In this document: positions 8,634 to 16,753 of the stretch, piece after piece | How the letters are laid out: each line of letters starts with the position of its first letter | How positions within the stretch are numbered: position 1 is the stretch's first letter | Origin: NORP240 sp038134485 | Lineage (GTDB): Bacteria > Pseudomonadota > Gammaproteobacteria > Pseudomonadales > Pseudohongiellaceae | NCBI GenBank assembly: GCA_038134485.1 | Contig: JAYPVG010000009.1 | Coordinates: 1-64,000 of the forward strand | Reading direction: 5' to 3' | DNA: 64,000 nucleotides | The notes under the pieces: generated by a model | What the model saw: only the letters and a program-made list of their open reading frames with translations | Databases searched by the model: none | What the model was told of the DNA's origin: nothing | Program-made: the position numbers and the translations under genes

Positions 8634-9845
8634 TTGAGCGATAACAGCCTGCCCCTCGCCAGCTACAAGGTTCTGGACCTGAGCATCGCCCGAGCCGGCC
8701 CTTCGGCGGTTCGGTTGCTGGCCGACTGGGGTGCGGATGTTATTCGCATCGAGCCGCCCGTTAGCGGCGATATTGCCGGCAGCAGACACGGACCGGATTC
8801 ACAAAATCTGCATCGCAACAAGCGCAGTCTGTGCCTGGACCTGAAAAGCGTGGACGGCAAGAAAGCTTTCATGCGCCTGGCGGTGCAGGCGGATATTCTG
8901 GTGGAAAACTTTCGCGTTGGAGTGACAGCCCGTCTGGGCATCGATTACCCGGTGCTGCGGGAAATCAATCCGGCGATCATTTATGCCAGCATTTCCGGGT
9001 TTGGGCAGGATGGGCCCTATGCCGACCGGCCAGCAGTGGATCAGGTGGTGCAGGGAATGAGTGGTCTGATGTCGATTACCGGCAAGCCGGGCGATGGGCC
9101 GATGCGGGCCGGAATCGCGGTTAGTGATACTTCCGCTGGTATGTTTCTCGGCCAGGGTATCCTGCTGGCGCTTCTGCATCGGGAACGGACCGGCGAAGGG
9201 CAGTGGGTCCATACTTCATTGCTGGAGTCGATGCTGTGCAAGCTGGATTTCCAGGCCGCCCGTTACACCATGAATGGTGAGGTGGCGACCCAGGAGGGTA
9301 ACAACCACCCGACCCTTTCGCCCATGGGAGTATTCGATACCAGTGACGGGCAGATAAATCTGGCAGCCAGTACCGATCGAATGTTCCGGAGTTTTTGCGA
9401 AGCTATGGATGCTGAGGAGCTGTTGGCTGATTCGCGCTTCGCCACTGTGGAAGCGCGGCTGGAAAATCGCGAGACATTATGGCGAGCGGTCAACGCTATC
9501 ACCGGGAGATTCAGCAGCGCCGATCTTGTTTCGACCCTGAACGCGGCGGGAATTCCTTGCGGCCCGATCAACGGCATCGATCAGGCCTTTGAAGATGAAC
9601 AGGTACGTCACCTGAAGATGACCCGCAATGCGCATCATCATATATTGGGAGACCTGGCGCTTATAAGATCACCTATAAATTTGTCACGGTTTGAACAAGA
9701 CGGTAATTTTAGCGCTGCTGGCCCTGAAGCTGGGGAACACTCGAGAAAGATACTCGAGGATCACGGGTTTAGCGACGCGGAGATCGACAGGCTGGAAGAA
9801 AGCGGAGCGATCAGGTGTTATTCACCTGGAAGCGAAAAGGTATAA
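8634..9845 (+). CDS. CaiB/BaiF family (type III) CoA-transferase
   Basis: 403 residues from a TTG start; no in-frame ATG fits better and the Shine-Dalgarno sequence is weak. The fold signature is clear: YKVLDLSIARAGPSAVRLLA, DWGADVIRIEPP, NKRSLCLDL, GVTARLGIDY, ISGFGQDGPYADRPAVD and QGMSGLMSITG. The probable catalytic Asp is D165 in AVSDTSAG. Members move CoA between carboxylic acids through an Asp-CoA anhydride in the cytoplasm. The crotonase-fold gene starts 37 bp downstream, indicating a two-gene operon for an unknown acyl-CoA. Confidence 0.85.
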   Translation: MSDNSLPLASYKVLDLSIARAGPSAVRLLADWGADVIRIEPPVSGDIAGSRHGPDSQNLHRNKRSLCLDLKSVDGKKAFMRLAVQADILVENFRVGVTARLGIDYPVLREINPAIIYASISGFGQDGPYADRPAVDQVVQGMSGLMSITGKPGDGPMRAGIAVSDTSAGMFLGQGILLALLHRERTGEGQWVHTSLLESMLCKLDFQAARYTMNGEVATQEGNNHPTLSPMGVFDTSDGQINLAASTDRMFRSFCEAMDAEELLADSRFATVEARLENRETLWRAVNAITGRFSSADLVSTLNAAGIPCGPINGIDQAFEDEQVRHLKMTRNAHHHILGDLALIRSPINLSRFEQDGNFSAAGPEAGEHSRKILEDHGFSDAEIDRLEESGAIRCYSPGSEKV

Positions 9846-9882
9846 GAACAGTTGTGGCAAGGAAAGAGGGGATAAAGTGGGC

Positions 9883-10692
9883 ATGGGTACTACGCGGATA
9901 GACTCCGGTAGCGAAAAGCTGCTGGCCAGATGCGATGGCGAAGTTGGAGTCATCACCTTCAATAACCCGGAAAAACATAATGCCATGTCGATGGATATGT
10001 GGCAGGCGCTTGCCAAAGCGTTGGGTGCCATGGCAGAGATCGAGAGCCTGCGTCTGGTAGTGTTGGAGGGGGCCGGAGACAAGGCTTTCGTTTCCGGTGC
10101 AGATATTTCGGAATTCGAAACCTTGCGCTCCGGGAAAGCACAACAAATAGCCTACGAAGACGCATTCGATGAGGCTCAGCATGCCCTGGCGGGCTTCGAA
10201 AAACCGGTAATTGCCAGAATCAAGGGTTATTGTGTCGGGGGAGGACTGGCTCTGGCTCTAAATGCGGATATTCGCCTGGCCAGTGCCGACTCGGTCTTTG
10301 CTATACCTGCGGCGAAACTTGGGGTTGGCTATGGCTATGAATCCATAACGACTCTGACATCTGTCGTGGGTACGTCGTTCGCCCTGGACATCCTGTTCAG
10401 CGCCCGGTTTCTCATGGCAGACGAGGCATTACGAATCGGCCTGGTCAACCAGGTGGTGGCCAGAGATGAACTGGACGCCCTCGTAGAGGATTACGTCGGC
10501 AGGTTGGTCCGCAATGCGCCTCTGACAATTCGATCGGTAAAATCTGCGGTGCGGGAGATCATTCACGATCCCGGGCAAACAGCGCCGGAGTGTGTGGAGA
10601 AACTGGTAGAAGCCTGTTTCGCAAGCGATGACTATCGCGAGGGTCGCAAGGCGTTCATGGAGAAGCGCAAGCCAAACTTTCGTGGGTCATGA
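9883..10692 (+). CDS. Crotonase-fold protein lacking both canonical catalytic glutamates
   Basis: 269 residues from ATG 9883; an in-frame GTG at 9877 has an equally plausible AGGGG five bases upstream. Crotonase motifs are present: GVITFNNPEKHNAMS, AFVSGADISEF (oxyanion hole), GYCVGGGLALALNADIRLAS and FAIPAAKLGVGYG. In classical enoyl-CoA hydratase the residues after GGG(C) and in QPE are the two catalytic Glu; here they read Ala (GGGLALA and IPAAK). So it has the fold and acyl-CoA site but probably not simple hydratase chemistry. It is co-directional with the CoA-transferase, which may supply its substrate. Confidence 0.8.
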   Translation: MGTTRIDSGSEKLLARCDGEVGVITFNNPEKHNAMSMDMWQALAKALGAMAEIESLRLVVLEGAGDKAFVSGADISEFETLRSGKAQQIAYEDAFDEAQHALAGFEKPVIARIKGYCVGGGLALALNADIRLASADSVFAIPAAKLGVGYGYESITTLTSVVGTSFALDILFSARFLMADEALRIGLVNQVVARDELDALVEDYVGRLVRNAPLTIRSVKSAVREIIHDPGQTAPECVEKLVEACFASDDYREGRKAFMEKRKPNFRGS

Positions 10693-10732
10693 TGCTCCCC
10701 GGTTTCCCGAGTTGTAGCGGGCGGAGACGGCG

Positions 10733-11161
10733 CTAACAGATATCTCTAACCACGCAGGGTCCGCCAATCTCCCATCTAATCGGTGGCGTAATGTTCAGCG
10801 CCGTCAGGTGCACCGCTACGCCGTCGAGCCGGCTACCATCGTTTCGCCAGGTGACCGCGATCACGCCGTCTTCGACCTCGATGCCATGCTGGGTCGCTGT
10901 TCTCTCTTGCTCGATCGGAATGCCATTCGTTCCCGAGTTCATGTCGCTCAGTGTCTGTATCCGACCATTCTGTACATTAACGGCGACGGAAGCTTTCACA
11001 CCTCCAACGGCAAGAATCGCTTCAGAGAATCTGGCTTCATCGCTGTAGGCAACGTAGCTTGGCAAAGCCAGCACGGCTAGTGTGCCAATGATTCCTACCA
11101 CCATCATCAGTTCGATGAGTGTAAATCCTCGGACTTTTCTCAAAGATTCGACGCATTTCAT
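10733..11161 (-). CDS. Type IV pilin-like prepilin
   Basis: 142 residues. The class III leader MKCVESLRKVRG ends at the prepilin peptidase site before FTLIELMMVVGIIGTLAVLA, the classic pilin helix with Phe at +1 and Glu at +5. The C-terminus GPCVVRDIC could form the small disulfide loop typical of PilA-like pilins. Length suits a major or minor pilin. The gene stands alone with no assembly genes nearby, as is common for pilA. A CRP/Vfr-type palindrome lies about 110 bp upstream of its start. Confidence 0.85.
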   Translation of the reverse strand: MKCVESLRKVRGFTLIELMMVVGIIGTLAVLALPSYVAYSDEARFSEAILAVGGVKASVAVNVQNGRIQTLSDMNSGTNGIPIEQERTATQHGIEVEDGVIAVTWRNDGSRLDGVAVHLTALNITPPIRWEIGGPCVVRDIC

Positions 11162-11269
11162 TGTTATTGCTCGATTAACTAAGGGATGCGAAGGTTAGCG
11201 GAACTATTCGCGGGAATTTTTGACGCAGTTCACCTTTTCAAAAACTTTAGGGCACAACAGCGGGTTTAA

Positions 11270-11285
11270 TGTGATCCCCATCACA
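11270..11285. promoter_or_regulatory. CRP/Vfr-like binding site upstream of the pilin gene
   Basis: TGTGATCCCCATCACA is a perfect TGTGA-N6-TCACA palindrome, flanked by AA and TAA as in strong CRP sites. It sits 109 bp upstream of the pilin ATG, in a 267-bp gap that otherwise holds nothing I can name. Vfr, the Pseudomonas CRP homologue, is known to control type IV pilus functions; that it acts here is inference. Confidence 0.6.
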
Positions 11286-11428
11286 TAATCAACCATTAAT
11301 AGGCAGGGTTCCTGACTTACTTCCGATAGCTTGAAAATTTAAGGGGGTAAACCGGCCAAGCCACGAACCAGATGCCTGGCTCAGATTGGTCAATTTTACC
11401 AATGGCGAGGGATTAAACCTGACCCGAC

Positions 11429-12901
11429 TCAGTAGTCCAGGATCTTCAGAAGTGCGTCCTCGGTTTCGGGTGAGCTGACTATACTCATGCCCCGATAAAT
11501 CCCCTGGGCGATGATCAAGGGAGTGTATCCGAAGGCGTTTTCCTGATTCCACACCGCGATCTCCGCACCGGCTTCAAAGAGGTATTCGACGACCGAAGGA
11601 ACATGTTTGTATGCTGCACCGTGCATTACTGTATTACCCCGATTATCGACAGCATTAATATCGAACCCCAGCGTCAGCGCGTATCTCACGGCTTCCAATA
11701 CCTCGGCTTCGGAACCGGGGTCCTCGCCTGGCGCCCCGGTGCCCAGTCCGGCTGCGACCATTAATGCGCTGCTATTTTCTGAGTTGGTGATATGGGGATC
11801 GGCACCCAGTTCTACCAGCAGACGCATTAGGTCTACATCGGCGGTGCGTGCGGCGAGCAGAAAAGGAGTCGCGCCAATCATGTTCAGGGAGCTGACCCCA
11901 ACCGGCGGTCGGCTGCTTGCCAGGGAATTCAAGTCCGCGCCTCGCTCCACCAGTATCCGGGTAAATTCCAGACTGCCTATCTCGCCTGAACCTTCAGGCG
12001 CGGGATTATTACTGCCAGCCTGACCGGCCTTGCGCACCCAGGAAACCTGGTGCAGCGCCGACCATCCCAGGGGCGCCTGGTTGGGATCGGCGCCGGATTC
12101 CAGCAGCAGGTTTGCGGTTTCGTAATGGCCACTGCCTGCTGCCAGCAGGAAAGGCGTCAAGCCAGTCTGAGCAGCAGCGCTCATACCACTTTCGTTGACT
12201 ACGGCTTCTCCGGATGGCAGAGCAGCGTCAAGATCGGCGCCCAGCGCAAGCAGCAAGCCCACCGCGTCGGTCTTGCCGTCGCGCGCAGCGAACATTAGCG
12301 CAGTAAAGCCTTTATCTGAGCGTGCGTCGATCTCGGCGCCATGCCTGGCCAGTGCTTCAATGACAGCCAGGTTATTTTCAGCTGCCGCCCACATCAGGGG
12401 TGTCTGGCCACGCCAGCTTTCCCGCACGTCCACATTGGCGCCGCGCTGAATCAACATCTCCACGACTTCCGGTACGCCGGTTCGTGCTGCAGTCAATAGA
12501 ACCGATTCGCCTTCCGGCATACTGGTGTTGGGGTCGGCCCCCGCGTCCAGCAGCAACTTTACGATATCCTGCTTGCCATTGTTGGCGGCCAGGGACAGGG
12601 GCGCCACCCCGTAGCGGTTCTTTCTATTGATATCGGCTCCAGCTGTCAGCAATCGGCGGGTCATTGCTGCGTTGTCGCGGTGCACTGCCCAGTGCAGAGC
12701 CAGTGTCCCGTCCTTATCAGCAGCGTTGACGTCGACATTTTGTTCAAGCAGTGCCTCGAATCTTGCCATGTCCTGACGGGCAACGGCATCAACGAGGCTA
12801 TTATCAGATTGCGCCAGAAGCGTTGCCGGCAAGGCCATGAGCAGACTGAGGAACAGGACTGACACGGAAGCTGAGACGATGATTGGACTGGGCATGCGCA
12901 T
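11429..12901 (-). CDS. Secreted ankyrin-repeat protein
   Basis: 490 residues from ATG 12901 (in-frame extension upstream lacks signal character; a second ATG at 12895 is also possible). Signal peptide to about residue 30 (ending ATLLAQ). About ten ankyrin repeats fill the rest, e.g. DGTLALHWAVHRDNAAMTRR, GVAPLSLAANNGKQDIVKLL, GQTPLMWAAAENNLAVIEAL, GFTALMFAARDGKTDAVGLL and NTVMHGAAYKHVPSVVEYLF. It acts outside the cytoplasm, presumably in protein binding. It is 13 bp behind the DUF1552 gene and is the last gene of that operon. Confidence 0.85.
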   Translation of the reverse strand: MRMPSPIIVSASVSVLFLSLLMALPATLLAQSDNSLVDAVARQDMARFEALLEQNVDVNAADKDGTLALHWAVHRDNAAMTRRLLTAGADINRKNRYGVAPLSLAANNGKQDIVKLLLDAGADPNTSMPEGESVLLTAARTGVPEVVEMLIQRGANVDVRESWRGQTPLMWAAAENNLAVIEALARHGAEIDARSDKGFTALMFAARDGKTDAVGLLLALGADLDAALPSGEAVVNESGMSAAAQTGLTPFLLAAGSGHYETANLLLESGADPNQAPLGWSALHQVSWVRKAGQAGSNNPAPEGSGEIGSLEFTRILVERGADLNSLASSRPPVGVSSLNMIGATPFLLAARTADVDLMRLLVELGADPHITNSENSSALMVAAGLGTGAPGEDPGSEAEVLEAVRYALTLGFDINAVDNRGNTVMHGAAYKHVPSVVEYLFEAGAEIAVWNQENAFGYTPLIIAQGIYRGMSIVSSPETEDALLKILDY

Positions 12902-12914
12902 TGTACGTTCTCTC

Positions 12915-14255
12915 TCAGGCTGAGGTATGGAAGAGTTCGTCAACCCGGCCGGTATTGTCTGCAAAGGAATCCAGGTGCACACCCATGCTGTCCAGCAGGC
13001 TGAGATGCAGATTGGCCAGCGGTGTCTGTTCCTCGTAGCGGATGTGGCGACCACCCTTAATACCGGTTTGTGCGCCGCTGGCGACTACGAGCGGCAGGTT
13101 GGAGTGGTCGTGTATATCCGGGTTACCCATCCCGCTACCCATCAGGTAGGTGGTGTTGTCGAGCAGTGTGCCGCCCGCTTCCTCAACGGAATCGAGTCGC
13201 TCCAGCAGGTGCGCGAAAAATGACACATGGTACTGATTGATGCGAGCAAGTTTCTCTAATTGCGCTGGATCGTTGCCATGATGAGAGACCGGATGGTGTG
13301 GCTCGGCGACGCCGATCTGAGGGTAGGTCCGCGTGCTGGCTTCCCGTGCCAGCTGGAAAGTGACCACACGGGTCAGATCGGCCTGCAGGGCCAGCACCTG
13401 CAGCTCTATCATCAGCTTCACGTGCTCTTCCCATTCCTCCGGCACATTGGCAGGGCGCTCCAGATCGGGCAGAGCAGCAGTTTCTGATTGTGCCTGGGCA
13501 CGCTGGATACGGCGCTCGACTTCCCGCACCGTGGTCAGATATTCATCGACCCTGGCCCGGTCTCCGGCTCCCAGTCTGGATTGGTAGCTGGCAATGTCGG
13601 CCATGACCCAGTCCAGCAGACTGGCATTCTTGGCCAGTTCGGCTTGCCGTTGTTCGGGTGTACCACCGTCTCCAAACAGCCGCTCGAACAGGATGCGAGG
13701 ATCTGCCTCGGCTGGCAGGGGCGTGGTGGGTGAAGACCAGGACAGACTGTTCTGGTAAACGCAGGCATAGCCATTGTCGCAGTTACCGACCAGTGAGATC
13801 AGATCAGTGCCCAGCTCCAGGGAAGGGAATGGTGTCTTCCCGCCTATCTGCTGTGCCGCTATCTGGTCTGCGGTGGTGCCCAGGTAATAGTCACTGCCCT
13901 CGGTGCGCTTCGCTTTCACGCAGCTGAGGAATGCGCAGTTGGAGGACGCATGATTGCCGGTAGTGTAGGCATCACGAATTTCCATGTTCGACAACACGGT
14001 AACCCGATCGAGAAAAGGTGACAGAGAGCTCAGCGACGGAGTCAATTCAGTCAGTTTGCCCACCGGTTTCGGTACCCAGGGTTCCGGGTTCATGCCCATT
14101 GGAATGTAGAAGTAGCCGATACGACGCACCGATTCTGCAGCGCTGCCTGACTGCGCCAGGGCCGGAACCATGGCGTCCAGCAGGGGTAGCGCAATGGCAG
14201 CACCCATTCCGCGCAGGAAGCTGCGCCTCGGCAAGGCTTTCTTGGTAATGATCAT
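12915..14255 (-). CDS. Tat-exported DUF1552 protein
   Basis: 446 residues. N-terminus KALPRRSFLRGMGAAIALPLL is a twin-arginine signal. DUF1552 features follow: GYFYIPMGMNPEPWVP, a central VLSNMEIRDAYTTGNHASS, and a C-terminal NTTYLMGSGMGNPDIHDHSN followed by LPLVVASG. The His/Asn/Asp-rich C-terminal part hints at a phosphatase/sulfatase-like metal site, but this is not established. In planctomycetes and many gammaproteobacteria DUF1552 genes follow DUF1592-type cytochrome genes. Here the start overlaps the upstream stop by ATGA (4 bp), implying translational coupling and a joint role. Confidence 0.88.
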   Translation of the reverse strand: MIITKKALPRRSFLRGMGAAIALPLLDAMVPALAQSGSAAESVRRIGYFYIPMGMNPEPWVPKPVGKLTELTPSLSSLSPFLDRVTVLSNMEIRDAYTTGNHASSNCAFLSCVKAKRTEGSDYYLGTTADQIAAQQIGGKTPFPSLELGTDLISLVGNCDNGYACVYQNSLSWSSPTTPLPAEADPRILFERLFGDGGTPEQRQAELAKNASLLDWVMADIASYQSRLGAGDRARVDEYLTTVREVERRIQRAQAQSETAALPDLERPANVPEEWEEHVKLMIELQVLALQADLTRVVTFQLAREASTRTYPQIGVAEPHHPVSHHGNDPAQLEKLARINQYHVSFFAHLLERLDSVEEAGGTLLDNTTYLMGSGMGNPDIHDHSNLPLVVASGAQTGIKGGRHIRYEEQTPLANLHLSLLDSMGVHLDSFADNTGRVDELFHTSA

Positions 14256-16660
14256 AGGGCTTTCCTCATCTGAAAAGGCGTGCTGTTAACGATTCCCAAG
14301 ACCAGACTGGAGAAGCGATAATCCTGCTGCTGCGCGTCGCGCAGGATCCGGCGGATGGCCGGGGCATCGTAGTACTCAAGACCTCTGCCGAGGGCGTAGG
14401 TCATCAGTTTTTCGGTCATGGTGCCGACGAAGGCTTCAGGGTTTTCCAGCAGCGCACTTCGCAGGCCATTGACTCCGTCAAGTGGATCGCCGCCGGGTAG
14501 GTTGCCGCTGGAGTCGATAGCGGGGTGGTCGCTATTGACTTCCTGCCAGCGGCCAATGGCATCAAAATTTTCCAGTACCAGACCAATCGGATCCATGACC
14601 TGGTGGCACTGGGCACAAGCAGGATTGGCTCGATGTTGCGCCATGCGGTCGCGCATGGTTACCACCTTTACTTCCGACTCGTTTTCCGGAAGTGTCGGCA
14701 CATTGTCCGGTGGAGGCGGCGGGGGAATTCCAAGCACATTATCCAGCACCCATTTTCCGCGCTGCACCGGCGAGGTGCGGGTCGCGTAGGAAGTGACCGT
14801 CAGCACACTGGCGTGACCCAAGATACCCAGCCGGGGACTGTTCTCATCCAGGTCGACCTTGCGGAAATGGTCGCCATAGACATTTGGTATCTGATAATGT
14901 CGCGCCAGTCTCTCATTCAGAAAGGTATAATCGGCGCTGATCAGTTCCATCACATTTCGGTCCTCTTCGACAATGTTCTGGAACAAATATTCTGTTTCCT
15001 TTCGCATGGCTTGCCGAAGGTTATTGTCAAAATCTGGAAATAGCCGAGTGTTTGGATCCACGCCGTCGAGATTACGAATGTACAACCACTGACTGGCGAA
15101 ATCCAACCCCAGGGTGCCGGCCTTTGGATCAGCCAGCATGCGCTTAACCTGCGCTTCAAGAACTTCGGGATCCCGCAGTTCTCCATTGGCAGCCAGCCCA
15201 AGCAATTCGTCGTCGGGGATGCTACTCCAAAGGAAAAACGACAACCGCGAAGCCAGCTCCAGGTTGCTGATAGCGTAAACATCTCCGGGCGCACTTGTCG
15301 CGGGATCCTGCTCGATGCGGAAAATAAATTCGGGGCTGATCAACAGAGCTCTGATGGCCATTTCGATACCGGCTTCAAAACCTTCCTGCTCGTTAACCTG
15401 GCTGAAAAATGCCATGGGCCGCTCGATGTCTCCGGCGCTTATCGGGCGTCTGAAAGCTTGCCGGCCCAGGTTGGAGACAATCGAACTGGCACAGTCCTCG
15501 ACACTGATCTGGTCGCCAGGTCGACAGGTGAATATCCGTTCCCGGCTAGGCGTCTGCGACACGCCGGTGGACTCGAAGGGACCGCCGATAGCAACCGAGT
15601 GCACCGCAGGTTGTTGGCGCGGATGCCGGTCGCGGTTGAAATGGGCAAGGTAAGGCTGGCGGGTGCTTTCCAGCAAGGCGGAATTCTTCTTCAGGAAAGT
15701 TACCGCCACTTCATGGGGCCCGGCCTTGACGTCGACGCTCGCGGTCAGGCCTTCTCCGGCACCCTGATCTGAATAATAGAACAGGGCAAAGCGCTCCGAG
15801 CGATTTGGTACGATTTCGAATAGGCCGACGCGCTCTCCGTCGACACTCATTTCCATCTCGTGAGGCTCGGTAAGGCCTTCGATATTCTCGTTTCGGTCAC
15901 GAGCCAGCACCACGTCGAGCTGATACTGTCCGTCCCGAGGGAAATGGTAAGTGAAGGCGGTTCCCCCGCGGGTGCCAAAAGGCAATCCGTCGATGTGATC
16001 TTCCTGGGTCAGGCTGGCCTCAACCAGCTCCACATGACTTGCCGGGCTGTTAAGCGGCGTGCCGACAGCCAGCTGACTAATCTTGTGCGCTGCTGCCAGG
16101 TAGCGCTCCATCAGAGTAGGGGACAAGTTGGTCAGGTTGACGCTGTCAAAACCGTAGCTAACATCGTCCTTGGGCAGCAGGTCGGAAACGTCGACCTCGA
16201 GGTCCAGCAGATCGCGCACAGCATTCTGGTATTGCAATCGACTCAAACGGTTAAAGCTGGCGGTACGACCGGGATTGGGTTGTTGCCGACTTAACTCATC
16301 CAGTGATTCCTGCAGGAAATTTTCGAATGCCAGAAAGGTTGCTTCGTCAGGTCGGGGCATGCCCGTAGGCGGCATGGCATTGGCACGCAGCTTTCTGAGT
16401 ACCCGCTCCCAAACATCGGGATGATTTTGCACCTGATTGACATCGATGGCCTGCAGTGACAGGCCGCCCGTTTTGAGGGCCTCATTGTGGCAGACCACAC
16501 AGTATTCCTGCACCAGAGAGCCATGGTCGACCGTGGCGGAAACAACCGCGGATTCGGCACCTGAATCCGGAGAGCGGGAGGGCAGGTGGGTGACAATGAG
16601 GATTGAGCCCAGGAGGATTACCAAAAAACCCAGGGAGACCAGCAGGCCCGATTTTCTCAT
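14252..16660 (-). CDS. DUF1587/1592/1588/1585 multi-domain cytochrome c-type protein
   Basis: 802 residues with AGGAG before the ATG. One N-terminal membrane anchor or signal (residues 5-25). The first haem motif is C54VVC57H58. Next come the DUF1587 region (FNRLSRLQYQNAVRDLLDL), a beta-sandwich insert (about residues 215-310), DUF1592 (LEAQVKRMLADPK, DFASQWLYIRNLD) and DUF1588 with a second haem motif in CAQCHQVMDPIGLVLENFD. The C-terminus ends in DUF1585 (TYALGRGLEYYD). It is a probable periplasmic di-haem electron-transfer protein of unknown substrate. It heads the operon with DUF1552 and ankyrin genes. Confidence 0.88.
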   Translation of the reverse strand: MRKSGLLVSLGFLVILLGSILIVTHLPSRSPDSGAESAVVSATVDHGSLVQEYCVVCHNEALKTGGLSLQAIDVNQVQNHPDVWERVLRKLRANAMPPTGMPRPDEATFLAFENFLQESLDELSRQQPNPGRTASFNRLSRLQYQNAVRDLLDLEVDVSDLLPKDDVSYGFDSVNLTNLSPTLMERYLAAAHKISQLAVGTPLNSPASHVELVEASLTQEDHIDGLPFGTRGGTAFTYHFPRDGQYQLDVVLARDRNENIEGLTEPHEMEMSVDGERVGLFEIVPNRSERFALFYYSDQGAGEGLTASVDVKAGPHEVAVTFLKKNSALLESTRQPYLAHFNRDRHPRQQPAVHSVAIGGPFESTGVSQTPSRERIFTCRPGDQISVEDCASSIVSNLGRQAFRRPISAGDIERPMAFFSQVNEQEGFEAGIEMAIRALLISPEFIFRIEQDPATSAPGDVYAISNLELASRLSFFLWSSIPDDELLGLAANGELRDPEVLEAQVKRMLADPKAGTLGLDFASQWLYIRNLDGVDPNTRLFPDFDNNLRQAMRKETEYLFQNIVEEDRNVMELISADYTFLNERLARHYQIPNVYGDHFRKVDLDENSPRLGILGHASVLTVTSYATRTSPVQRGKWVLDNVLGIPPPPPPDNVPTLPENESEVKVVTMRDRMAQHRANPACAQCHQVMDPIGLVLENFDAIGRWQEVNSDHPAIDSSGNLPGGDPLDGVNGLRSALLENPEAFVGTMTEKLMTYALGRGLEYYDAPAIRRILRDAQQQDYRFSSLVLGIVNSTPFQMRKAL

Positions 16661-16753
16661 AGCTGCTCCTCGCCAGGGATCACTTATATTTCCCTGATTG
16701 TTCTTTTAGGTTACAGGTTTTCAGCTACTGCTAGATCAGCTTGATCGACCAAA

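Noticed and set aside
12902..13054. Longer start for the ankyrin protein (51 extra residues)
   Set aside because: The extension is antisense-like to nothing useful: it overlaps the end of the DUF1552 gene, lacks signal-peptide character and would bury the clear signal peptide at 12901.
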